Part shown: piece by piece, positions 8,102 to 14,804 of the stretch
Position numbering within the stretch: position 1 is the stretch's first letter
Layout of the letters: the number at the start of each line of letters is the position of its first letter
From: VBKO01 sp036393835
GTDB taxonomy: Bacteria > Myxococcota > Myxococcia > Myxococcales > 40CM-4-68-19
NCBI GenBank assembly: GCA_036393835.1
Contig: DASWGI010000252.1
Coordinates: 1 to 20,254 of the forward strand
DNA: 20,254 nucleotides
Reading direction: 5' to 3'
The notes under the pieces: generated by a model
What the model was told of the DNA's origin: nothing
The model's input: only the letters and a program-made list of their open reading frames with translations
Database searches by the model: none
Made by a program: the position numbers and the translations under genes

Positions 8102-8482
8102 GTGCGTGCGATCTGCCGACTGGCCGGCTGCCTGCTCGTCCTGCTCGCGGCGGGCTGCGGACCCGTCCGCGCCACCTCGGTGATCGGCGACGCCGAGGCG
8201 GCGCTTGCCCGGGCGCGGGCCGCCGACGGCGAACGGCTCGCTCCCTACGAGACGGTCTCCGCGCAGCTCTACCTGGCGAAGGCGCGCGAGCAGCAGGGGC
8301 GCGCCCAGTACGGCGCCGCCGAGGACCTGGCCAAGCAGAGCGTCCGCTTCGCCCGCGAGGCCGTCGAGCGCGCCGGCGAGCAGCGCAGCCGGGGCGGGGC
8401 GCCCGCGCCGGCCTCCCCGGCGACGGTCACACGGCCGCAGCCGGCTTCGGAGCAGCCCGCGCCGCCGCAGAGGAACCCGTAG
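8102..8482 (+). CDS. DUF4398 domain lipoprotein
   Basis: A 126-residue lipoprotein. From GTG at 8102 it starts MRAICRLAGCLLVLLAAGCGP, a standard lipoprotein signal with lipobox AAGC (C19). The mature part SVIGDAEAALARARAADGERLAPYETVSAQLYLAKAREQ... is a two-helix coiled coil: the DUF4398 pattern, in which residues A-P-Y-E/D and a Lys/Ala-rich helix are typical. The last 30 residues are Pro/Ala/Gln-rich and disordered. The frame continues upstream to a TTG at 8066, but that TTG is inside a perfect -35 hexamer and would put 12 residues before the signal peptide. The stop lies one base before the ATG of the OmpA-family gene, whose N terminus has the same kind of domain, so the two are likely partners in one envelope structure. 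Confidence 0.87.
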   Translation: MRAICRLAGCLLVLLAAGCGPVRATSVIGDAEAALARARAADGERLAPYETVSAQLYLAKAREQQGRAQYGAAEDLAKQSVRFAREAVERAGEQRSRGGAPAPASPATVTRPQPASEQPAPPQRNP

Positions 8483-8483
8483 G

Positions 8484-9623
8484 ATGCGGCGGGTCCTCCT
8501 CGTCCCGGCGCTCGCGCTCTGCTCCTGCGTCACCGGGGGTGCGGTGCGCGAGCGGATGCGCGCCGTCGAGAACGACCTGGCGGTGGCGCGCAAGCAGCGG
8601 GCCGACCAGTGCACGCCCCGCGATCTCGCGGCCGCCGAGGCGAACCTCCGCTTCGCCGAGGTGGAGCTCTCGCAAGGCAACGGAGGGAGCGCCGACGAGC
8701 ACGTCGCCGTCGCGCAGCGCGCCGCGCGCGCCGCGGTCGCCGGCTCGCAGCAGTGCGGCGCCGTGAGCGTGCTGGTCCGCGAGCAGCCGAAGCCGCAGAC
8801 GGCCAAGGTGGCGATGACCGATTCCGACGGCGACGGAGTGCCCGACGTCGAGGACTATTGCCCCGAGGTCCCGGGGCCTGCTTCCAACCATGGCTGCCCG
8901 CTCAGCGGCGATCGCGACCGCGACGGCATCACCGACGACATCGACCGCTGCCCGGACCAGCCGGGGCCGAAGGAGAACTTCGGCTGCCCCTGGCCGGATC
9001 GCGACCGCGACGGCGTCCCCGACAAGGACGACCGCTGCCCCGACGAGCCCGGGCCCAAGGAGAACTTCGGCTGCCCGCGCAAGCAGACGCTCATCATCGT
9101 GCGCAAGGACCGGATCGAGCTGAAGCAGCAGATCCACTTCGCGACCAACAAGGCCGTCATCCTCAAGGACAGCTACCGGGTCCTGCGGCAGGTCGCCCGC
9201 GCCCTGAAGGACGCGCCGGGCGTCACCGTGCGCGTCGAGGGGCACACCGACAACATCGGGTCGCGCGACCGCAACATGAAGCTGTCGCAGCGCCGGGCGG
9301 ACGCGGTGAAGGAGTTCCTCGTCCGCCAGGGCGTGCTGCGCTCGCGCATCGTCTCGGAAGGGTTCGGCCCGACCCGGCCGATCGCGCCCAACACCAACCG
9401 CGCCGGGCGCGCCGCGAACCGGCGGGTGGAGTTCCGCATCGTCGAGCCGGCCCCGGCTCCTGCCGGCCCGCCGGGTCGCACCGCTCCGCCCGGGCAGGCT
9501 GCTCCGCCCGCGCAGACCGGGCCCCCTGCCCAGCCGGCGCCGCCTGCCGACGCCTCGCCGTCTCCTCAGCCTGCTCCGCCCGAGCAGACCGCTCCGCCCA
9601 AGGCGCCCGGCAGCGGGCAGTGA
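8484..9623 (+). CDS. OmpA-family peptidoglycan-binding lipoprotein with DUF4398 and TSP3 repeats
   Basis: A 379-residue protein. MRRVLLVPALALCSC gives a lipoprotein signal (LCSC, C15). Residues about 20-100 form a DUF4398-like helical pair. Three thrombospondin type-3 calcium-binding repeats follow: DSDGDGVPD (113-121), DRDRDGITD (143-151) and DRDRDGVPD (172-180), each ending in CP...GCP cysteines. The OmpA C-terminal domain spans about 210-320, with IHFATNKAVI, VEGHTDNIG (Asp of the peptidoglycan meso-DAP site), NMKLSQRRADAVKEFL and NRRVEFRI. A 58-residue Pro/Ala/Gln tail ends it. The protein would tether the outer membrane to the cell wall. It begins one base after the DUF4398 gene and ends in a GTGA overlap with the next gene. 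Confidence 0.93.
   Translation: MRRVLLVPALALCSCVTGGAVRERMRAVENDLAVARKQRADQCTPRDLAAAEANLRFAEVELSQGNGGSADEHVAVAQRAARAAVAGSQQCGAVSVLVREQPKPQTAKVAMTDSDGDGVPDVEDYCPEVPGPASNHGCPLSGDRDRDGITDDIDRCPDQPGPKENFGCPWPDRDRDGVPDKDDRCPDEPGPKENFGCPRKQTLIIVRKDRIELKQQIHFATNKAVILKDSYRVLRQVARALKDAPGVTVRVEGHTDNIGSRDRNMKLSQRRADAVKEFLVRQGVLRSRIVSEGFGPTRPIAPNTNRAGRAANRRVEFRIVEPAPAPAGPPGRTAPPGQAAPPAQTGPPAQPAPPADASPSPQPAPPEQTAPPKAPGSGQ
8910..9077 (+). repeat. Tandem coding duplication of the TSP3 unit
   Basis: Two successive units, starting GATCGCGACCGCGACGGC at 8910 and again at 8997, are nearly identical at DNA level for about 81 bases and both encode PGPKENFGCP near the end. The first TSP3 unit upstream (about 8820-8897) is more diverged. 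This points to a recent internal duplication within the OmpA-family gene. Confidence 0.75.
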
Positions 9624-10495
9624 CCCCGCCGCTGCGCGTCGGCACCGCGGAGGCGCCCGACGGCGCGGTGCTGTGGTGGCGCGCGGAAGGCCAAGGCCCG
9701 GCGCTCCTCTGCTCGAACGGCATCGGCGTCTCGACCTTCTTCTGGCGCCGCATCGCGGAGCACTTCGCCCCCACCCACACCGTGGTGACCTGGGACTACC
9801 GCGGGCACGGCCGGACGCCGGTCCCCGAGCACCCGGAAGGCGTCACGATCGCGCAGTGTGCACGCGATCTGTGGACCGTGGCGGAGCGGGCGGGCGTCGG
9901 CGAGGCCGTGCTCCTCGGGCATTCGATGGGCGTGCAGGTCTCGCTCGAGGCGTATCGCCTGCGCCCCGGCGGAGTGCGCGCCTTCGTGCCGGTGCTCGGC
10001 GCGGCCGGAGGCGTCTTCTCCAGCTTCCTGGGCGGCTCCGCGCTGACGCCCCTGCTGACGCTCCTCCTCGAGGTAGCGGCCCGGAACGCGTCTCTGGCGG
10101 AGAAGGCGCTGCGGGCGGTGCTCCGGCTCCCCGGCGTGTGGGAGGCGGTCCGCGCGCTCGGCGTGGTCCATCCCGACCTGTGCCCGCGGGAGGAGTTCGA
10201 GCCGTACTTCCAGCACCTGCTGCAGCTCGACCTGCGCGCCTACTTCGCGCTGGCGCGCGATCTGCTCTCGCACGACGCGACCGCATTGCTCTCGGAGGTG
10301 CGCGTCCCCACGCTCGTGATCGCGGGCGAGCGCGACCTGTTCACCCCGATGGCCCGCTCACGCGAGCTGGCGGCGCAGATCCCCGGCGCCGAGCTGCTGG
10401 TCGTCCGCGGCGGCAGCCACGCCGCGCTGGTCGAACAGCCCGAGTTGATCGCGCTGGCGCTGGAGAAGTTCCTCCGCCTCCGCGGGATCGCCTGA
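9620..10495 (+). CDS. Alpha/beta hydrolase
   Basis: A 291-residue cytosolic alpha/beta-fold hydrolase. Oxyanion-side loop SNGIGVSTFFW (32-42), strand VVTWDYRGHGRTP (55-67), nucleophile elbow GHSMGV (Ser102), acid in VIAGERDLFTP (Asp239) and histidine in RGGSHAALVEQP (His267) form a complete catalytic triad. A helical lid lies between about 130 and 220. No signal peptide is present. The family covers esterases, haloperoxidase-like and C-C hydrolases; the substrate cannot be assigned. The GTG at 9620 overlaps the OmpA-family stop (GTGA), the reason for choosing it. The gene ends one base before the convergent infA stop, so transcription termination must take place inside infA or be Rho-dependent. 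Confidence 0.92.
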   Translation: MTPPLRVGTAEAPDGAVLWWRAEGQGPALLCSNGIGVSTFFWRRIAEHFAPTHTVVTWDYRGHGRTPVPEHPEGVTIAQCARDLWTVAERAGVGEAVLLGHSMGVQVSLEAYRLRPGGVRAFVPVLGAAGGVFSSFLGGSALTPLLTLLLEVAARNASLAEKALRAVLRLPGVWEAVRALGVVHPDLCPREEFEPYFQHLLQLDLRAYFALARDLLSHDATALLSEVRVPTLVIAGERDLFTPMARSRELAAQIPGAELLVVRGGSHAALVEQPELIALALEKFLRLRGIA

Positions 10496-10496
10496 G

Positions 10497-10718
10497 TTAC
10501 TTCTGGCGGTAGGTGATGCGGCCGCGGGTCAGGTCGTAGGGGGACAGCTCCAGCTTGACGCGGTCGCCCGGGAGGATGCGGATGCGGAACTTGCGCATCT
10601 TGCCGGAGGCGTAGGCCAGCACCGAGTGCTTGTTGTCCAGCTCGACGCGGTAATTCCCGCCGGCGAGCTCCTCGCGCACCGTCCCCTCGACCTCGATGCC
10701 TTGTTCTTTCTCCGACAT
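10497..10718 (-). CDS. infA: Translation initiation factor IF-1
   Basis: A 73-residue, one-domain OB-fold protein: MSEKEQGIEVEGTVREELAGG, YRVELDNKH, SGKMRKFRIRILPGDRV, LSPYDLTRGRITYRQK. The blocks SGKMRK.RIRIL.GD.V and LSPYDL.RGRI are diagnostic. IF-1 binds the ribosomal A site during initiation and cooperates with IF-2 and IF-3. The length equals the usual 71-73. It stands apart from ribosomal protein genes, as is common for infA outside the S10/spc operons, and myxobacteria can carry more than one copy, so this may or may not be the only one. It lies 100 bases after gluQ in the same direction and is convergent with the hydrolase gene. Confidence 0.97.
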   Translation of the reverse strand: MSEKEQGIEVEGTVREELAGGNYRVELDNKHSVLAYASGKMRKFRIRILPGDRVKLELSPYDLTRGRITYRQK

Positions 10719-10780
10719 GCCGCCCCGTCTCTACCCGAGCTTCGCCAATCCTGCCAAGATTCCGGACCCGTGGACGCGCC

Positions 10781-10809
10781 GCAGTACCACGCTCATCCCG
10801 GGCGGGCAA
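10781..10809 (-). promoter_or_regulatory. Possible promoter for infA
   Basis: On the minus strand TTGCCC (10809-10804) and TACTGC (10786-10781) are 17 bases apart, in the 100-bp spacer between gluQ and infA. A 5-bp hairpin with a four-base loop (10801-10814) overlaps the -35-like hexamer. The match is weak; the leader would be about 55 bases. Confidence 0.28.
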
Positions 10810-10818
10810 CCGCCGCAT

Positions 10819-11766
10819 TCAAGCGCGGTCCAGGAGGACGGGTCCCGGGCCGACCCGGTCCAGCGCGAACGTCCCGACCCGATCAGCCAGGCCGCGGCCC
10901 GGCAGCTCCGGCTGCCCGGACGCCGCGCAGAGACGGGCGACCACCTCGCGCGAGTCCCGGCCCGCGGCGCGGAGCGCGGAGAGCGAAGCGGCCCGGTCGC
11001 GCTTCGAGAGGCGCTCGCCGGAGGCCGAGCCGACCAGGCCCGCGTGCGCCCAGCGCGGCTCGCGCAGGCCCAGCAGGCGATGGAGGAGGATCTGCCGCGC
11101 CGTGGACGGGAGCAGGTCCGCGCCGCGCAGCACTTGCGTCACGCCCATCGCCGCGTCGTCGACGACGACCGCCAGCTGGTAGGCGAAGATGCCGTCCGCG
11201 CGGCGCAGCACGAAATCGCCGACGGTCGCCTGAGGATCGAACTCCTGCTCGCCTTGCAGCTCGTCGTGGAAGCTCACCGGACCGGGCGGGACCCGCAGCC
11301 GCAGCGCCGGCACACGGGTGCGGCGGCGCTCGGCGCGCTGCGCGCCGGGGAGGCGCGCGCAGGTGCCCGGGTACCGGGGGCCGTCGTCCTGCGGACCGTG
11401 CGGCGCGCTGGCCGCGGCGATCTCGGCGCGCGAGCAGAAGCACTCGTAGACATGCTCGCCCAGCCTCGCCAGCGCCTCTTCGTACAGCGCCGCGCGCTCC
11501 GACTGGCGGTAGGGACCGCGCCCGCCGAGATCCGCTCCGGTGCGCGGGTCGGGCCCCTCGTCCCAGGTGAGCCCGAGCCAGGCCAGCTCTTCCAGCTGGC
11601 GCTCGGCCAGTCCGCGGCGGACGCGAGGCCGGTCCAGGTCCTCGATGCGCAGGGTGAACCCGCCGCCCTCCGACCTGGCCCAAAGCCACGCCAGGATGGC
11701 CGTCCGCGCGTTGCCCAGGTGTAGCTCCCCGGTGGGGCTCGGCGCGAAGCGCCCGCGCTCGGTCAT
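10819..11766 (-). CDS. gluQ: Glutamyl-queuosine tRNA(Asp) synthetase
   Basis: A 315-residue GluRS paralogue that lacks the anticodon-binding domain. It activates glutamate and attaches it to queuosine in the anticodon of tRNA-Asp. Class I synthetase motifs are present: GRFAPSPTGELHLGNARTA with HLGN (16-19) as HIGH, and RLSKRD (252-257) as KMSKS. A zinc-binding set CFC (109-111), Y132 and C136 (RYPGTC) is the GluQ-RS pattern. The strand IEDLDRPRVRRG and the glutamate pocket YQLAVVVDDAAMGVTQVLRG are conserved. Length matches about 300 for GluQ-RS, compared with 470 or more for GluRS. An upstream ATG at 11775 is less likely because GAGG at 11779-11776 sits nine bases before the ATG at 11766. Confidence 0.93.
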   Translation of the reverse strand: MTERGRFAPSPTGELHLGNARTAILAWLWARSEGGGFTLRIEDLDRPRVRRGLAERQLEELAWLGLTWDEGPDPRTGADLGGRGPYRQSERAALYEEALARLGEHVYECFCSRAEIAAASAPHGPQDDGPRYPGTCARLPGAQRAERRRTRVPALRLRVPPGPVSFHDELQGEQEFDPQATVGDFVLRRADGIFAYQLAVVVDDAAMGVTQVLRGADLLPSTARQILLHRLLGLREPRWAHAGLVGSASGERLSKRDRAASLSALRAAGRDSREVVARLCAASGQPELPGRGLADRVGTFALDRVGPGPVLLDRA

Positions 11767-11838
11767 CTCGAGCATCCTCGTGAGCGTACGGACATCAGCA
11801 AGGTCTGGCTTTCTGAACCCAGGCGTCTGCGGCCGCAT

Positions 11839-11856
11839 CGAAACGCTCGAAACGCT
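11839..11856 (+). repeat. Tandem 9-bp direct repeat before the CarH-like gene (candidate operator)
   Basis: CGAAACGCT occurs twice without spacing (11839-11847 and 11848-11856) and is followed by CG. It ends 11 bases before the ATG at 11868. BldC- and CarH-type MerR-like proteins are known to bind direct repeats head-to-tail, so self-regulation through this site is plausible. The binding itself is inference. Confidence 0.45.
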
Positions 11857-11867
11857 CGGGGGCGGCG

Positions 11868-12785
11868 ATGATGAGCACCCTGGTACATGGGAGCGAACCC
11901 GCCGTGAAGACCGACGTCTTCTCCACCAGGCAGGTCGCCCAGCTCCTGGGAGTGGGCGAGGCCACGGTGAAGCGGTGGGCTGACGCCGGCGAGATCGACT
12001 GCTTCCGCACTCCCGGCGGGCACCGCAAGTTCCGGCTGCGCGACGTGACCGCGTTCGTGCAGCGGCGGAACTTCCAGGTGGCGGAGACGCTGCCTGCGCA
12101 GCTGACGCCGGGCGAGGAGGCGGGAGGCGACGAGGCCGTCGCGGCGGTGGAGAAGAGCGCGCTGGCCGGCGACGCGTCGTCCCTCGTCGCGCAGATGGCC
12201 GCGCTGCGCCTTCGCGGTCATGGCCTCGCGGCCATCTTCGACGACGTGGTCGCGCCCGCGCTGCAGCGCATCGGCCATCGCTGGGAAGCCTGCAAGCTGA
12301 GCGTGGCGGACGAGCACGTCGCGACCCAGGCGGTGGTGGATGCCATCGCGCGCGCGCAGCCCCTGGCGGAGCCGCCCGGCGAGCCGAACCGCAGCGGCCG
12401 CGGGACGGCGGTGGTGGCGGCGGTCGCCGGCGAGCAGCACGACGTGGCGCCGCGGATGGCCGCGTGCCTGTTGCGGGCCCGCGGGTTCGAGGTGCTCGCG
12501 CCGCTGGCGGCGACGCCCGCCGCCGACCTGGCGGACCTGGTGCAGCGCAGCCGCGCGCAGCTGGTCGCGCTCGCTTCCACCGTGCTGCCCGAAGGGCGCG
12601 CTCTGCAGGACCAGGTCGACCTGGCGGCCCGGGCCGCTCGCGGGGGCGGCGGACGGGTGGTCGTCGGGGGGACGGGCATGGCGCGGATCCCGCTCCCCGA
12701 GGACGTGCAGCTCTTGCGGAGCATGCGCGAGCTGGAGCAGCAGATCGAGACGGTGGGGCGCCGCCGCGCCTCCCCACGCCCCTGA
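11868..12785 (+). CDS. CarH/CarA-like cobalamin-binding MerR-type regulator
   Basis: A 305-residue transcription factor. Residues 17-65 form a MerR/BldC-like winged helix: STRQVAQLLGVGEATVKRWADAG, then wing DCFRTPGGHRKFR. Residues 85-165 form a four-helix bundle like B12-binding domain 2, containing RWEACKLSVADEH (W139, E149, H150), an exact W-x9-EH motif used by CarH to shield adenosylcobalamin. Residues 180-300 form a Rossmann-like B12-binding domain with GEQHDVA (E189, H191), equivalent to E/D-x-H-x-x-G, with Ala at the Gly position; H191 would be the lower cobalt ligand. In CarH, light breaks the Co-C bond and releases DNA. ATG at 11868 or 11871 may start it; GTG at 11904 with GGGAG ten bases upstream is an alternative. 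It diverges from gluQ. Confidence 0.85.
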   Translation: MMSTLVHGSEPAVKTDVFSTRQVAQLLGVGEATVKRWADAGEIDCFRTPGGHRKFRLRDVTAFVQRRNFQVAETLPAQLTPGEEAGGDEAVAAVEKSALAGDASSLVAQMAALRLRGHGLAAIFDDVVAPALQRIGHRWEACKLSVADEHVATQAVVDAIARAQPLAEPPGEPNRSGRGTAVVAAVAGEQHDVAPRMAACLLRARGFEVLAPLAATPAADLADLVQRSRAQLVALASTVLPEGRALQDQVDLAARAARGGGGRVVVGGTGMARIPLPEDVQLLRSMRELEQQIETVGRRRASPRP

Positions 12786-12811
12786 CTTTGCTCGGGCGGG
12801 CGTGGTATGAC
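12782..12811 (+). promoter_or_regulatory. Possible promoter for the S1-like gene
   Basis: CTGACT (12782-12787) and TATGAC (12806-12811) are 18 bases apart, and the -10-like hexamer is preceded by TGG (GTGGTATGAC), near an extended -10. The spacer between the regulator stop and the S1-like start is only 58 bases. The predicted leader is about 25 bases. Confidence 0.38.
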
Positions 12812-12843
12812 GCGCGGCTCTCGCCTCCGGAAGCGATCAGCGC

Positions 12844-14703
12844 ATGCCCGACAAGTCGAAGCCGCCGTCGTTCGACGACATCATGAAGGCCGCCTCCCGG
12901 CCGCCCGAGCCCGAGCGCAAGGAGCCGAAGGAGCCCGCCTCGCCGCCCGCCGAGCCTCCCAGGCGGAAGCCGGCGGCGCCGACGTTCGCGGAGATCATCG
13001 GGTCGGTCGAGCTGCGCCCGGAGGATCGCGCTCCGCGGCCGCCGCCTCCGCGCCGGCCGCGCAAGGACGAGCGCAAGATGCCGGTGGTGGTGCGCAGGCC
13101 GGCCCTGGGAAAGCCCGAGGAACCGGTGCAGCCGCCCGCGGCGCCCGGCGAAACGGGGGCCGCGCCCGCCGGCGAGGCGGCGTCCGGTGCCGAGCAGCGC
13201 GCGGCGCGTCCCGCGACGGAGTCCGCCTTCGCGGAGCCGGGGGCCGACGAGGCCGGCGACTTCGCCGCCCTGTTCGCGGAGAGCGAGAAGTCGGCGCACA
13301 AACCGCAGAAGCTGCGGCTCGGCCAGAAGGTCCAGGCGCGCATCGCGCACCTCGGCGCCGAGATCGGCTACCTCGACCTGGGAGGGAAGGGCGAGGCGAT
13401 CATCGACCTGCGCGAGCTGCGCAACGACAAGGGCGAGCTCTCCGTGCAGCCCGGCGAGAGCATCGACGCCTACGTGCTCTCGCTGACCGACGGCACTCCG
13501 GTGATGACGCGGTCGGTGCCCAAGGGCGCCGGCCGCGAGGTGCTGCAGCAGGCGCTCGAGTCGAAGGTGCCCGTCGAGGGAACCGTGACCGCGCAGAACA
13601 AGGGCGGGCTGGAGGTGGATCTCGGCGGGCTGCGCGCCTTCTGCCCGGCCTCGCAGATCGACCTGCGCTTCGTCGAGGACCCCGCGCAGTTCGTCGGCCA
13701 GAAGCTCAAGTTCCGGGTGATGGAGATCCGCGGCGGGAACGCGATCCTCTCGCGGCGCGCGCTGCTCGAGGAGGAGCGCGCCGGGCTGGCCGCGGAGCTG
13801 CGCAAGAAGCTCGAGGTCGGGGCGGTGCTGGAGGGCACGGTCAGCTCGGTGCGCGACTTCGGCGCGTTCGTGGACCTGGGCGGCCTGGAAGGCCTGGTGC
13901 ACGTCTCGGAGCTGTCGCACCAGCGCGTCGCGCACGCCCAGGACGTGGTGAAGCCCGGGCAGAACGTGCGGGTGCAGGTGCTCCGCGTCGAGAAGGACGA
14001 GAAGGGGCACGAGCGGATCGCGCTGTCCTTGCGCGCGCTCGAGCAGGACCCTTGGGACGCGGCGCGGCCCCAGCTCAAGGAGGGCGCGAAGCTACAAGGG
14101 AAGGTGGTGCGCCTGCAGCCCTTCGGCGCCTTCGTCGAGCTGTTCCCCGGAGTCGACGGGCTGGTGCACGTCTCGGCGCTGGCCAACCGCCACGTGCAGC
14201 ACCCGCGCGAGGTGGTCAAGGAGGGCGAGCCGATCTGGGTGCAGGTCGAGTCGGTGGACGATGCGCAGAAGCGCGTGGCGCTGCGGCGCATCTCCGACGA
14301 CGAGGCTCAGGCTCCCGCCGCGCCCGAGAAGAAGGCGGGCGGCCGCCGCCCGCGCGTGGGCGACATGGTCGACGCGAAGGTCGATCGCGTCGAGGCCTAC
14401 GGCGTGTTCGTCTCCTGGCCGGAAGGCAAGGGGCTGGTCCCGAACGCGGAGCTGGGTACGCCGCGCGGATCGGACAATCACAAGACCACGCCGGTGGGCA
14501 CCCAGTTCAAGGCGCAGATCATCGACCTCGACGAGCGCGGCCGGTACCGCCTCTCCCGCACCTCCGCCGAGCGCACCGAAGGGCGCTCCGAATACGAGGC
14601 CTACCGCCGCAAGGCCCCACCCCCCGGCAAAGGCTTCGGCACCCTCGGCGATCTCCTCCGCGCCAAGCTCCAGGAGCAAGAGCAAGAACAGTCAGAGGAC
14701 TGA
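12844..14703 (+). CDS. Ribosomal-protein-S1-like protein with five S1 domains
   Basis: A 619-residue RNA-binding protein. Residues 1-138 are Pro/Ala/Lys-rich and disordered, with two short similar motifs, PSFDDIM (8-14) and PTFAEII (46-52). DFAALFAES (139-147) resembles the SFAQLFEES start of ribosomal protein S1, which docks S1 on protein S2. Five S1 OB domains follow at about 157-225 (diverged), 242-305, 326-396, 415-483 and 505-572. Domains 3 and 4 are canonical (SSVRDFGAFVDLGGLEGLVHVSELSH; LQPFGAFVELFPGVDGLVHVSAL). The stretch from NDKGELSVQPGESIDAYV to ALEQDPW follows the domain 1-4 order of bona fide S1. It may be the main S1, or a paralogue; the genome's other copies decide. The C terminus is Glu/Gln-rich. 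Confidence 0.92.
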   Translation: MPDKSKPPSFDDIMKAASRPPEPERKEPKEPASPPAEPPRRKPAAPTFAEIIGSVELRPEDRAPRPPPPRRPRKDERKMPVVVRRPALGKPEEPVQPPAAPGETGAAPAGEAASGAEQRAARPATESAFAEPGADEAGDFAALFAESEKSAHKPQKLRLGQKVQARIAHLGAEIGYLDLGGKGEAIIDLRELRNDKGELSVQPGESIDAYVLSLTDGTPVMTRSVPKGAGREVLQQALESKVPVEGTVTAQNKGGLEVDLGGLRAFCPASQIDLRFVEDPAQFVGQKLKFRVMEIRGGNAILSRRALLEEERAGLAAELRKKLEVGAVLEGTVSSVRDFGAFVDLGGLEGLVHVSELSHQRVAHAQDVVKPGQNVRVQVLRVEKDEKGHERIALSLRALEQDPWDAARPQLKEGAKLQGKVVRLQPFGAFVELFPGVDGLVHVSALANRHVQHPREVVKEGEPIWVQVESVDDAQKRVALRRISDDEAQAPAAPEKKAGGRRPRVGDMVDAKVDRVEAYGVFVSWPEGKGLVPNAELGTPRGSDNHKTTPVGTQFKAQIIDLDERGRYRLSRTSAERTEGRSEYEAYRRKAPPPGKGFGTLGDLLRAKLQEQEQEQSED

Positions 14704-14719
14704 CACTCAAGACCAAGTA

Positions 14720-14801
14720 ATCAACGCGGAGTCGCGGAGACGCGGAGGAGTTGTTTTTTCTCCAACCCGGAATCTCCGCGCCTCCACGCCTCCGCGTTGA
14801 T
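14720..14801. terminator. Large inverted repeat made of 8-nt units, probable bidirectional terminator
   Basis: Bases 14720-14747 and 14774-14801 are 28-base arms that pair at 25 of 28 positions; each ends in ATCAACGCGGAG or its complement. Inside the left arm CGCGGAGT, CGCGGAGA and CGCGGAGG are tandem 8-nt units; the right arm mirrors them. The 26-base loop contains TTTTTT, and CTTTT follows the right arm. It fills the 101-bp gap between two convergent genes, three bases from the stop of the cyclodeaminase-family gene. Position, stem strength and T-runs support termination from the plus side. Elements built of CGGAG-type units are a dispersed repeat in many environmental genomes. Confidence 0.72.
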
Positions 14802-14804
14802 CTT

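Noticed and set aside
10801..10814. GGCGG-GCAA-CCGCC hairpin as terminator of gluQ
   Set aside because: The stem is only five pairs and no T-run follows on the minus strand.
10719..10818. Possible tRNA or small RNA in the gluQ-infA spacer
   Set aside because: No cloverleaf, T-loop motif or CCA-like end could be found on either strand.
11767..11867. Clear promoters for gluQ and the CarH-like gene in their divergent spacer
   Set aside because: Hexamer matches with proper spacing were too poor in both directions; only the direct repeat was reported.
10819..14010. One long minus-strand frame that would join gluQ to 750 extra residues
   Set aside because: Only the part from 11766 down is gluQ; the rest is antisense to the regulator and S1-like genes and has shadow composition.
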